Below are positions 25,224 to 36,405 of a stretch of DNA of 64,000 nt, one piece after another. How positions within the stretch are numbered: position 1 is the stretch's first letter; each line of letters starts with the position of its first letter. Where the stretch lies: assembly GCF_002078875.1 (NCBI RefSeq), contig NC_034411.1, positions 2,745,351-2,809,350 on the forward strand, in the 5' to 3' direction. Position numbers and translations under genes: made by a program. The notes under the pieces were generated by a model. The model saw nothing but the letters and a program-made list of their open reading frames with translations. It did no database searches and was not told where the DNA came from. The DNA is from Numida meleagris. Taxonomy: Eukaryota; Chordata; Aves; Galliformes; Numididae.

Positions 25224-26363
25224 CTTGCCTTCCTTGGAAACATACTCTCAGTGCTGTGGTTTTGTGAATCATGGCCTAAGGCAGGATACCATCCACAGCA
25301 CATGACTGGACATAAAGTCTGGTAACAAGCCATCAGGTTATGGATTTCAGCTGTTTTGGCATTCATATTACAGGCAGACAGAACTGACGAGCGTGCCAAT
25401 GGGCTGGAAGCAAAACCAACCTCATGAGGCACCTGTCAGCTGAGCGCAGCACAAAACGTTTTAGACCGCCTAGTGACAGACTATTGCAAATACACAACTG
25501 TTGATTAATTCTAAGAGGCTTCAGAAATTCACTATTGCAATATAGATCAAATCTTACAAGCTCTGTTAAATCAGTGCCATAGCAATAATGTGGCTAATCA
25601 TTCACTGCCTTCCTTCCGTGGTGCAAATGCGAAAAAGCTTGAATCCTGCCACCTTCACGTTACCTGGAACAGGGTTTCCTGCAGAACCATGGAGTCCTCC
25701 CCCAGTTTTCTTTTCAAGACCTTCCAACTTCACAGACCTCTGCTTGTCCAGGCGTGCAGACAGCTTGGTATCTCACATCACAAAGGTGCATGCATCCACC
25801 TACCTACATCCTACCCACCGTGCTGAACCAAGGACAGAAAAAAATCATCTTTCCCAAAGGCCCTTTCATATTTAAATAGTCAGAAAAACATTGACACCTC
25901 ATTGCCAAGAGCTTCTCGCTGCCTGGGAAGGAAGCATGTGTGACAGAGCAAACAAGACAGCTTGAAACCACAAGAAACCAGCTTTGCTATTTTGTGCTGG
26001 ACCATGCCGATGGTAGGCTGAGTTCACTGCAAGATGCTGCTGCTTTCCATCATCTACACCAGGACAGAGGCTGGTGATCTGCATGAGTGCAGGGACACTT
26101 CTAAACAGGATTGCAAACACTGCTAATGCATCCCCAGCCATTAAAATTCCTCGTAGGGCCTGTACACATTCTGTACAGTTACTCTGCTAATGAGAGCCTT
26201 GTCACTGGCAAAAGACAGAGCAGCCTGTCTGGTCCCTAAAGGGTGAGTAATCCTGTAGCTGGGCCAGCTGGATTTTCTGCTCCTCTCCACACTGACTTTC
26301 ACTTCAGATGATGGTCAGGGAGTGAATTAGATGAAAGCAACAAGTGCAGCTATCAATTCTCCT

Positions 26364-26407
26364 TTATCTCTCTCTCTTTTTTTTTTTTTTTTGGTGGAGA
26401 GAGATAA
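26364..26407. repeat. Hairpin with T16 tract in the loop
   Basis: TTATCTCTCTC at 26,364-26,374 pairs exactly with GAGAGAGATAA at 26,397-26,407. The 22-base loop contains 16 consecutive T (26,377-26,392). It is a simple-sequence structure with no known role. Confidence 0.75.
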
Positions 26408-26775
26408 TCTGCATCTCCTCACCATGGGAGCATGGCTGATTGTAGGCTGGGCTGGTGAGCTGTGAGAACAAATTAACTGCTTTTATCTCTCACTGTTGCC
26501 TTGAAGGGTTCTTCAGCTCCCAGAGCAATGACCCAGACACACTGGGCAGCACAGCTTCTAAAGGAATTCCTTCCGAGCGAGCTCCTAACAATACATCCAA
26601 ATGTCACAAAAAGCCAGTAAACACTTTGGAGGCTCAAGTGCCCATTCTAGATAGCAACACCAGGACCTTCTGCTTCTAGTATCCACTGGAAAAAAAAAAA
26701 AAAAGTCCTAAAATGCAAGCATATTTCAAAGATTTTACTGTATTTTTTTAGTCTCTGGCTCGCAAGACATCTGAT

Positions 26776-26796
26776 TAAAAAAATAAAATAAAATAA
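26776..26796. repeat. AAAAT simple repeat
   Basis: A run of A followed by about three AAAAT units. It is a short microsatellite-like tract. Confidence 0.7.
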
Positions 26797-28940
26797 GAAC
26801 AGATACAAGACAAGACCAATCCTTTTTCTACATTGCATTCATTTCCTAGTAACAGCCCACGCTCCTCCCTGAATCTGTGAGGGAAGGCTTAGGAGCCTTC
26901 TGCTAGAGCTTGCTTACAAAATCCCTCCCTTGCAGCTTCCTTCTGGTCTGAAACTTGCCACCTGAGAACAACCCCTGGAGTTCCAAGGCTCGAGGAGCAG
27001 AGAATGGAGATGCACATGGGGCAATTCTGGCTGAATATGCCGCAGACATACACTGGGTTAGGCTTTCCCAGCTGCAATGACTGATTTTTCATCCCACTGA
27101 TGTCCAGGTCACTGTAACTGCAGGTCCTGCAGGTCTCAGTCATGGAAGTGTCTGGATTGATTTCACCATTAGCTATCTCCTGATTCATTTCCAAGACCAG
27201 ATCATTTTCACATTAGGTTATTTTAACTGTAAGCTTTTTTTTAAGATGTTCTGGGAGAAAGTAATATTTTCTCATAGTTTATTTGCACATGTATATCATA
27301 TATTTATGATGTCACTTAAAGATGAGAAAGCTACTCTCAGAACGTACATATTTTCAGAACGCATGTATTTTGTAAATAGCATGAACTAAAGGGAACTGTG
27401 ATTTCTCCATGTATACAATGGGTAGGGAAATGCTTTCACTAACACTTGAGGAAAATAAAAAGCATCATCAATGGAACAACAAATCCATATCGAGCTTACA
27501 AAGCGGGGAAGGTAAATATACTTGGATAGCAGATCTTCCCAAGCCCACAGCAGAGGGACGTAATCAAGGAGCCAGTATGGTTACTCCAAATCCACTAGAG
27601 AAGCTCAAAACAAATGAAGTATCTTCAAAATGTGGGTCTGATACAGAGAAGTCATCACAAAGCCTGAAGTGCAGGTACTCTGGTGCGCTACTGGAGCATG
27701 TATTTATAGTCCGATTACTGTTTATGAATTAAACCACACAACGTGCACTGCTTTTAGGAAATATGAATCAGAGCCTGGAAACATTTACTCATGTAAGCTA
27801 TGAGTAGCAATGTTACTCATGAGCAGGAACCAGTTATACTAGGAAGGATTTAGGCAGTCTGGCCATTCCTATTGCTATACAGAGTAATAACAACTGTTGA
27901 CCATTTTAAAATTATACTCATCATAACGAGAGAAATCTAATGCTGGCATCAGATGGTTCCATCCCATTTTTAATTTAAGATTGCAAGTTCCTTCAGACTC
28001 CTTTGATGACACATGTTAATTGTCCAGCTCTTTTTTTCAAGTGACATGGACTTTCCTTTAACTCAGAGATATTACACAGTCTCAGCACAACATGCTTAAT
28101 GGTTCCCCTGTGGCAATATATTTTGTGATTTAATTTGTCACAAACATGCCCTCTTATCTCATAATAGACATTTCTTCGTTATTTGAAGTAATAATGAAGA
28201 ACTTGTGCTTCTAATGCTATTTGCTCTACTGGCAGAATACAGAATCGAGAAGGTAAGAAGGCATTGACAGAAGCTCTAAGAAGCTCCAGATGAGAGAGAA
28301 ATATATTCCTGCAGTTTTATTTTAGACAACGCAGCTGGCACTGTGCAGGGCTACAGATAAGGATTGGGGTTCAGGTGTTTCTGAGGTGATAAAAATCAAA
28401 GTTGTTCAATGAAGATGCTCTGGGTATTGGTGAGACTAAAGAGGCTTTATTTAGACAGTCTTCCATTGATTTTAATTCTGGCATTTATCTTCTAAGAGAT
28501 CTTGTATAAATTGTCCTTTGTAAAACTGAATGGCAAATGAACACATTTTTAGGATCCGTGTGCCTGTTATACGAATACCCAATTAAATACAGTGCTGAGC
28601 TCATCTTACTTCATGTGAAAGATTTCATCTAGAGAAACTACACAAGACTGCTAGGGATGCAAAGCTCTTTTCCCCTTCCTTAGCTATTAAGTTTTAGAAC
28701 TTAGTGCCTGTCATAGCCTGCGTACTCTGACTGCAGGAAGAACTGGATTTCTTATAAAGATTATCTACTAGCTCTAGTCACATATTCGTGTTCTTCTGTG
28801 CTGACATCAGAGGTATGACACTGTACATTTATTTAAAATATACTAGTATCCCAAAAGACTGGCTTCTTGTGCCTAAGGTCTGTGCTGTGCTTGCACAGTG
28901 TTTTAATTTGTCACCACCACTCCTCCCTGCTACACTACAT

Positions 28941-29148
28941 AAATCACAGAACCACCAAGCTTGGAAAAGGCCTCCAAGATCATCCAGCCCAACTACCCAC
29001 CCACCACCATTGTTTCCACATTAAACCATGTCCCTTAGTATCACATTTGAACATTCCTTGAACACCTCCAGGGACGGTGACTCCACCACCTCCCTGGGCA
29101 GCCTCATTCCGGAGAAGAAATTGTTCCTAATATCCAACCTGAACCTTC
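28941..29148 (-). mobile_element. CR1 LINE, 3' fragment
   Basis: The inverted copy begins AAATCACAGAACCACCAAGC and continues through 'AAGATCATCCAGCCCAAC', 'CACCTCCAGGGACGGTGACT' and 'CCACCTCCCTGGGCAGCC' to 'CCTAATATCCAACCTGAACC'. It is 5'-truncated. Confidence 0.95.
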
Positions 29149-31662
29149 AAGTTACTTTAAAACTTACAGTTCATAAGAAATGAAAAGTTTTAACAAACAG
29201 GATCAGGAAAATTGCCTCTCTACATGAGCTGTTCTCTTTGGCAAGATCTGTGCCTTCAGCTGTCATTTTTTATTGATGTAGCCATGGTGGTGGAAACTGA
29301 AGAGATGCAGCTAGTAAAGGAGTGCAGTTTTCATTGATACCACTGGAAGCTGAGTTTGCACAGCTGATGGTAAATTAGAGAGGTTTCTTACACTTTTCTG
29401 TCAACTGAAGGAAAAGGTAAAAAATTATCACAGCGTGAAGTATAGGTTTGTTTTAGTTTTGGCTATATCACAGAGGATCTAAAGTACTAAATAAACATTA
29501 TCTGAAATAATTAAAAAAAAATCAAAGATTGTTTCTCATTTTCCTATCTGACTTTGAGAGGAAAGCCTGTAAAAGATGTGAATGTAGTAGGATTCCCACA
29601 GCAAGGAGAAATATGCCTGTCTCAGAGTAGAAAGCTGACTGACAGCTGATTTTCACTACTCTCACTGCAGCAAAGAGCATCCATGAACTCCTCCGGTGAG
29701 TAAGAGGAGCCAGTCTGAGTGCTACAAGCAATAACTTGCTCTTGTATGTTTTGTGAAAAGCTGCAAGTTAAATTTTTGACTTATGATTTCGAGTATCCCT
29801 GACATATGAATGCAGGGAAAAGCCTGGTGGGAATATCAGTGAAAAGTGCAGGGAAAAATACTGGATAAATATTGTTAATAAAATATGTCTTTCAGTCTTT
29901 TGAATACCTGTTTTCTTTTAGTATGGAGGGAAAATCTACAGTAAATCAGCTGTTTTCTTGTTTAATGTGCCCTAATATGAAAAAAAAGACAAAATGTTTC
30001 AGAAAAGCATTCTTTCTTTCTCAAAAGGGCTTGTTCCAATGGTTTCTCTTCATTAGCTGCAGAAAGCAGTGACATAATATTTTTGCATTCCTGTGGGCTG
30101 CAGCAAATCGTCCCTCTTGGCTGCCATTGTTTCCTATGGAAGCAACAATAGGTTGCATTTATCCCAAGCTGATGCCACATGGCACGTGAAATCCATCCAA
30201 AGAGATGGGGTACTCCAAAATCATCTATGAAAAAGACCTAGCAAGAAGCAAAGAAGTTGTAAATGGTCTGAGAAAAAATGAAGTACCTCTTCAAGAATCA
30301 CAGTGACTTCTACCACAAACCAGCAGCCCTGAAAGTGTTAATTAATTTAGAAATCATCTTGTCGATTGCTTAGAAGGACTCAAGAGGGGAATGCTTCAGA
30401 GAAGGCAGTGAAATTCCACTACTAAAAACCAAGTTGTGATGAACTTTTAGAGACTTTGCTAGAAACATCAAAGCATGGTGCAGCTGTTAGCACGTCAAAG
30501 GAGTATTGTATTCCCTCCAACAGTTCACTGGTGTCAGCGTGTGTTTGGCGTTATTGATATTAGAATAAGCAAACGCACTGGCCTGACTCTAGGCTGTTTT
30601 TGTTTCAGTTGTTGCCGGTGCTACCAGGGTCTGCATGTTTTTACGGACGGTAGGTAACCCATCGACTGAAGGACGTTTCACTGCAAAGGGCTCTGCCCCA
30701 GCAGGACAGACATCCACTTCAGTTGTCTGAGAAACGCCTGAACTTTCGTGTCCTCGCACAGGAATTCTGGTGTATGCCTTTGCTGTTTCTCTGACGTCTG
30801 GTTTTGATAAGTGATTTTCAGAGCCTACCGTCTCCTAGGAATTCTGCAGGAAGAGACTGGGTGAGGTCACTCGGCTTTTCACTGAGTTTCCTTTCTCTGT
30901 TTTTGGCCGTCCTGTGGAACATGACCCTCTAGCACTCAGGAATATTTCTGTTCCCTTAGGAACTATCGACCACTTGCTGGTTTTATCTCTGCACACACAA
31001 AAGCTCCGTGTCGCTGGAAGGGGAAACAAGGTTGACATTAACCAGGGGAACATAAGCAGCTCGTAGATGCAGCTGTGAGCTGAGTTCATTTATTAGCTCA
31101 AGTGCTGGCAAAGCTTGCGCTTGTTTCTCGGCGTCTCTATCGGTCATTGGACCAGGTCCGAATAGCTGAAGGCAATGGAATAATAGCTGGTTTGTCAGCC
31201 CATTTTATTCATGAAATGGGGCACGGCGGGAATACTTGGAAAGAAGCAACAAGTAAAAGAAAATGCATCTTATTTTCCCTGGTTCAACCGCTCTGCCTCA
31301 CGGAGTGTGTGACTTGCATACGGCTCCTCTGTACGAGTCTATTCATATCAGATTTCATTTCTTGCTACACGGGTTGCTATGGATACAATTCTGAACTGCT
31401 GCTTTTGTAGGCCAGGAGATGTATGACTGCATCCCCCATGATTTTGCTCATCAGCGACACACAAGATTTTCTTTTTCCAAATGAACAGAAGCGAAAACAA
31501 ACAGAGCCCGCATCTCTCAGTGTATTTGTGACAACTAAATTCTGCGTGCTTCGGATCTCCTTGAAGATTATCCGACTCTACGGATCAGCGCCCTATTTAT
31601 GGAGATGTTGATTAATAAGAAATGCGTAACCATACCTACAAATTCCCAAGGCCTGGCAAAAG
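29149..31662. other. Unique sequence; right half CpG-retaining
   Basis: No gene is recognised. From about 30,480 onward CpG becomes frequent (separate entry). To the left the sequence is ordinary AT-rich DNA. A minus-strand open segment, 29,666-29,721, lies between CTTGTAG and GTGAGA but is too short to call. Confidence 0.5.
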
Positions 31663-32750
31663 TTCACAGAATCAGAGAATGGCTTAGGTTGGAGGGGCCC
31701 TTGAGGATCACCATGCTCCAGCCCCTTGCTGTGGGCTCGTTGCCCCCCACTATCACTCACAATTAAAACAGACCCTTACACATTTGCCCTTGTTCTCATC
31801 GTACTCATTCCAGCTTTTCTCCATGCAAAGACGGGTGGGTTCAGTGAAGCCAAAACACAAACAGAGCCTTCAGAAATCCAAACCGTGTGATTTATCATGA
31901 GGTTGTTCTTTATCAAAACTACAGGAAGCCTTGGGTGCTACGGTATACACAAGCACAAAGATGGAGCATGTACAAGCAGGACAAAAGAGCATGCCATCAA
32001 TACTAGCTGCTAGCAATTCTAAAGCACCTGACAACAGATCTCAGTATTAAACAGGCAGTCGGAAGTTCTGGGATAAATGTACTCTTCTGCCTTCCTGGAT
32101 GTTATTAATCATACAGGATGCACATTGTCTTACCTTTCCTCGGATGGGCTCACCATTGGGTTTCTTGGCATCGTACTGAGAGCTGAAGGAGGCCTGTCAC
32201 AGAAAAATCTCTGTGAGACCATTGGGTGCTCCAGGAGCCACAAATGGAACTGGAAAATTAATGTGTTAGGGACGACTTGCTCGACATGCTGCAGAGTAGC
32301 CCACGAAACCATGCTACGCTCCACACAAAAGAGAAGCGTCAGCTGATTTCCTTGAGCTGCTGAAGGCATCTTGTCAGACAGTGAGACCACAACATTTACC
32401 ACAAAGGGAAGGGGCCACAGCGTGTTGGACACTCAGTCACACCTGTACGTGTCATGGCAGCTCATGGCTTTGCTGAGGGGCAGCACCGCTGACGTGGCCC
32501 CGGAGCAGAGGTGTTGCTGAGGATGGAGGCCAGATGTGAAGGTTTAGGAAGCGCATTTCAGCACGGTCACTTTTAGAGCTCACAGCAGGAAAGGTCTGTC
32601 AGGCCATTTGGCAGGTGCACGCGTCCTTCTTGCAGAACCTTTCCGTTTCCCCAGGGATGTTTTACCGCCTCCTGTTACCCGCCCCCTCTACAGGACAATT
32701 TAGAAACTGCACCATCCCTGACGCTGTACCACTTGCCATCGCATCTTTAT
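30480..32750. promoter_or_regulatory. CpG-retaining block, possible regulatory or conserved element
   Basis: By direct count 30,481-31,630 holds 41 CpG, against about 12 in 27,241-28,380 and about 6 in 62,000-63,100. The density stays high at 32,140-32,750 (about 21). GC content is only moderately raised, so this is not a classical island. Such blocks are often conserved or hypomethylated elements, or relatively young insertions that have not yet lost CpG. Near 31,199-31,220 it has a CCCATTT...AAATGGG dyad, and near 31,593 a CTATTTATGG motif. Its function is unknown. Confidence 0.4.
31663..31757 (-). mobile_element. CR1 LINE, short 3' fragment
   Basis: The inverted copy begins TCACAGAATCAGAGAATGGC and continues with 'TTAGGTTGGAGGGGCCCTTG' and the 'CTCCAGCCCCTTGCTGTGGG' segment. 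The right limit is approximate. It lies within the CpG-retaining block. Confidence 0.88.
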
Positions 32751-34394
32751 GAGCAATGGTAATGCTAGAACACGATGGAAAGCACAGCAGTGATAGCGGG
32801 GTAGCAAAGTCCTAGGCTGCAGCAAGTGAGGATAATCCCAAATGCAGCAGCTGTGGACAAAGAAACAAAGGAAAGAAGCTGCTTACCCTTGGAAGGCCTC
32901 AAGTAGGTGAGACCTCCAGCAAGATACACCTACCTCCACGGCCAGCACTTACAGGAGGTCTGGGAAGGGGTGGATCCTGGCTCCATGCCTTCTGGTCACT
33001 CACATGCATTGCTTGCTCCTGAGCTCCCCTGGGCTGGCCCTGCCTTCCCACCAGGTGCTCAAGCACTGGTTCAAGCCCTGACTTACCATTTCCACTACAG
33101 CAATATTTTAGGCAATTTTTCATCCATCAGCATGACAGTGTTGTCCTCTAAGTGAACATGAAAATTTTCCGCTGTTAATATTTAATGAAACACTGATTGA
33201 CCTATTACACTGAACTAGGGCATATCCAGGTACGAGGGGATGAAAGGAACAAATGTCAGGTGCAATTCAAATGCCCTATACCAAATTCTCCAAAACAACG
33301 AGCAGTTTTGAATCGTCAGCCCCAGATATGGCATAAGGCCAGATCCAGTGCGGGACAGCTGCTCAGGGGTTTCCAAAAAGTAGGGCTGCTTCAAGTGCCT
33401 CAAGTGGGTCAGGCTGTCTCATGAGTCAGTGCTGCAATGTAGGACACTGCCCTTCTATCTGCACAGCAGTAGCAGAGCTAAGTTGTTAGAGTCACTAGCA
33501 CACAAAACTCTCAAACAAGCCCTGAATGCAGGAGGACAGCTGGAATCACGTAAGTTTACAAGCTGACACCCCTGCGATACCACTGGCAGCGCATGAAGAG
33601 ATGCTGACTTTCTGCTATTCTGTGGCTGGACCAAGATCTGTATCTCACAAAAAGTTCTACTCTTGCTGAGAAGTATGTATGACAACAATGACAGTTTGAT
33701 CGTAACAGTTCATGGGTGTGTTGAGAAGTACCTACCATTACCTATGAAAAAGCTTCAAAAGGTCATACATCTCCTCAGGTGAAAAAGAAAAAAAAAACAT
33801 GGAAGAAAAACAACAGGCCTACTGCAAACTCTCCACTGCTACAGCTAGACTGCTCCCAGTAACCGAACCAGCTAATTTAAGGACATTTATTTTGGTAACA
33901 TGCACAATCACACAGAAATAGCGGCCCATACACCTCATAGAGCAGCAAAGGTCAGATCAGGTAAGTCAATCTTTAAGTCTGATAACCCCAAATCCTTAGT
34001 TACAGTAATAGTAGAGGAAATAAGATATGCCACTGAGAAGATAGGGAAACGGAGGTCAGCAGTGTGAGTTCCTCAAGGTCAGCACAACTGGCAGCCTGTG
34101 CATAAGTGCCTGCATGCCAGGGATAGCAGGCCGAGGGGGGAGGAGCGGGCACAGCTCTCCGTGAAATGGATCTTCCAGTCTTTTCGCAAGCTGGTTGTCC
34201 CAGTGGGGTTGTAATTAACATGGTGCAGCTTGCCAGACTGTCATACAGTTAGTACAGAGAAATGCGCTGTTTGAGGACAGTTAATATGCTGAAAGTAGTT
34301 AATTAGTACTAATGTGATTCTGAAGCTAGCGCAGATCTAAACATTCAAGTAGAGCACTAACTGTTTTGGGCCACACGTTCAGCAATTCTAGAGC
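31758..34394. other. Unique sequence; left part CpG-retaining
   Basis: No gene is recognised. The best exon-like segment of this stretch is 32,134-32,249 on the minus strand. It follows TTAATTTTCCAG, is open in one frame only, and ends at AG|GTAAGA. Another minus-strand segment, 33,560-33,665, has a good acceptor (CATACTTCTCAG) and a GTAAAC donor. Neither translation is recognised. Confidence 0.45.
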
Positions 34395-34475
34395 TGTAGG
34401 GAATCTGTGTTAGCAGGGGTTGGACTGGGGGATCTCCAGAGGGCCCTTCCAAACCCAGTGATTCTGTGATCCTAT
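34395..34475 (+). mobile_element. CR1 LINE, short 3' fragment
   Basis: This forward terminal piece reads 'AGCAGGGGTTGGACTGGGGG', then 'CCCTTCC', then CAGTGATTCTGTGATCCTAT as the decayed octamer tail. The left limit is approximate. Confidence 0.88.
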
Positions 34476-35971
34476 GCTGTGTGCTGCCCAAGAAGCCTTC
34501 CAAGCTTGAAGCATGCCTGGGGAGAAGTACAACTTCCCATACAGGAATGATACACATTTGGAGTTAATTCTCCTCAGGTATATAGAAGGAAGTGTTTACT
34601 TTGATAAACTGCCTAATTCCTGATGACAGTGTATAATAATTGGATCTAGAAATGCAATTGAGGAAGACTTTATAAGCCTGAAAAATAAAATCAGATGGAA
34701 ATTCTAGTTCCCAATTTTCACATTGGAAAACACAGGTAAATACATTAATATCAACCATAGTAGTTGCCACGAATACAATACTGCTATCAATTCCACAGAC
34801 TGTTCTTTTTCTTCATGGAAGATGTCTTTCTGCAGAGACAAGATAGAATCTGAACTGCTCAAAACCATATGTGATAATGCCATTGTTGGTATTTTGAGTA
34901 TGCATATGGCTCACAGAAAAGTAGTGAGGACTTCTTCCTCAGTATCTGAACAACTGCATGGAAGACCAAAACTATCTGTGAAATAGTCACAGAATAATAT
35001 ATTTTGTAATATATTTTATAAAGCCTAATATATTTTCATTACATTCATTTTTCAAATTGATCTTCTATAAAAAAAAACATTCATTCACATCTCCCAGTAG
35101 AATTTTAGGCATCAGAAATAAGTTCAGAATACATAAATATTCCAGTAGAAAGCCTTAATAACATCTCCAATAAATAACCAGAAATCTGAGAACTTGGCTG
35201 AAAAGAGGAAAAACAAACTGGTCTTTCTTCTTATCTTCTACAGCAGCACAAGACATCTCAGGAAGAGAAATACAGCCTTGTCTGGATCCTGTCACTTCAG
35301 TCCACGTGCACACGAGCTGTGAAGGATGAGGATCACAAAGATGGTCAATATGCATCTCCAAGATGCTCCAATGACATCACTGCAAACATTTCCAAAGTGA
35401 GTTAAAATGCTTATCTGTTCCTTTCCTTGTGTTGGAAAGTGAATTGATATGTTCGTTATTCACATCTGGAGGAATTAGCTTTGCTGCAGTGATTTGAATG
35501 ATTCTGCCCACTGTGTCCCACAGTTGCAAAGGCTTTTTTTGGCTGTAGAACTAGAAGCCTGACAATTGCTCACAATTTAGGGAGTGAAAGATTGCATTTT
35601 TTTAAAGCTCCATACTGAGATCATCGAAAAAGACACAGAAAGAAGTCCATGCCTCTCTCAAAACCTGCCGACATGTTTCTTCAATGGGGTCACACAGTAC
35701 ACATGCAACATTCAATGCATGTTTTGTACTGCTGGTGTGGATGCTTCAGGAAGGATGCATTGATCTTTGCTTCAACGGCTGGATCAGAATCAGGCAGCTT
35801 GGCTCCAGCAGAGGTGGCTGAGGGAGCTGTAGGTAGCTGGAGATCTTCTTTGTATGTTAAAGGTATCCTACCCAGCAGCTAACCTGAAGAGCTTGGCACC
35901 TCCCTAGGGTACAGACCTGTGCTTGATGCAGCAGCAGGTAGGAAGGCCTTAGCATGGTGGTATTTCATGAT
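34476..35971. other. AT-rich unique sequence
   Basis: No gene is recognised. Around 34,994-35,037 the motif AATATATTTT occurs three times about 15-20 bases apart, a small degenerate AT repeat. A minus-strand open segment, 34,600-34,677, between TTATTTTTCAG and GTAAAC is noted but not called. Confidence 0.5.
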
Positions 35972-36405
35972 CAGTGCTCAGAGGGCTGGAGGACCTCTCC
36001 TGTGAAGACAGGCTGAGGGAGGTGGGCTTGCTTAGCCTGGAGAAGAGAAGGGTTCGGGGATACCTCACTGCAGCCTTCCTGTACTTGAGGGGAGTTAAAG
36101 CAGGAGGGTCTTTACACAGTATGATAGTGATAGGACAAGGAGAGATGTCTTTAAACTAAAAGAGGGCTGATTTAGGTTAGGTGTTAGGAAGAAATTCTTC
36201 ACTCAGAGGGTGGTGAGGCCCTGGCACTGCTGCCCAGAGAGCTGTGGGTGCCCCATCCCTGGAGGTGCCCAAGGCCAGGTTGGATGGAGCCCTGGGCAGC
36301 CTGAACTGGTGGGGGGCAGCCAGCCCATGGCAGGGGGTTGGGACTGGGTGATCTTCAAGGTCCTTTCCAACTTAAGCCATTCTATGATCCTATGATTCTA
36401 TGATT
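35972..36405 (+). mobile_element. CR1 LINE, 3' fragment
   Basis: The forward copy starts at CAGTGCTCAGAGGGCTGGAG and runs through 'CAGCCTTCCTGTACTTGAGG' and 'CACTCAGAGGGTGGTGAGGC' to CATTCTATGATCCTATGATT. It is one of the longer and better preserved 3' pieces, in the same group as 11,752 and 41,295. Confidence 0.97.

Larger units (their letters stand above)
23507..28940. other. Long unique stretch with small inverted repeats and simple repeats
   Basis: No gene is recognised. It contains the inverted repeat at 25,162-25,223, a T-tract hairpin at 26,364-26,407 and an AAAAT repeat at 26,776-26,796, each listed separately. A 107-codon plus-strand frame (27,409-27,732) is about what chance gives. 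Confidence 0.5.
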
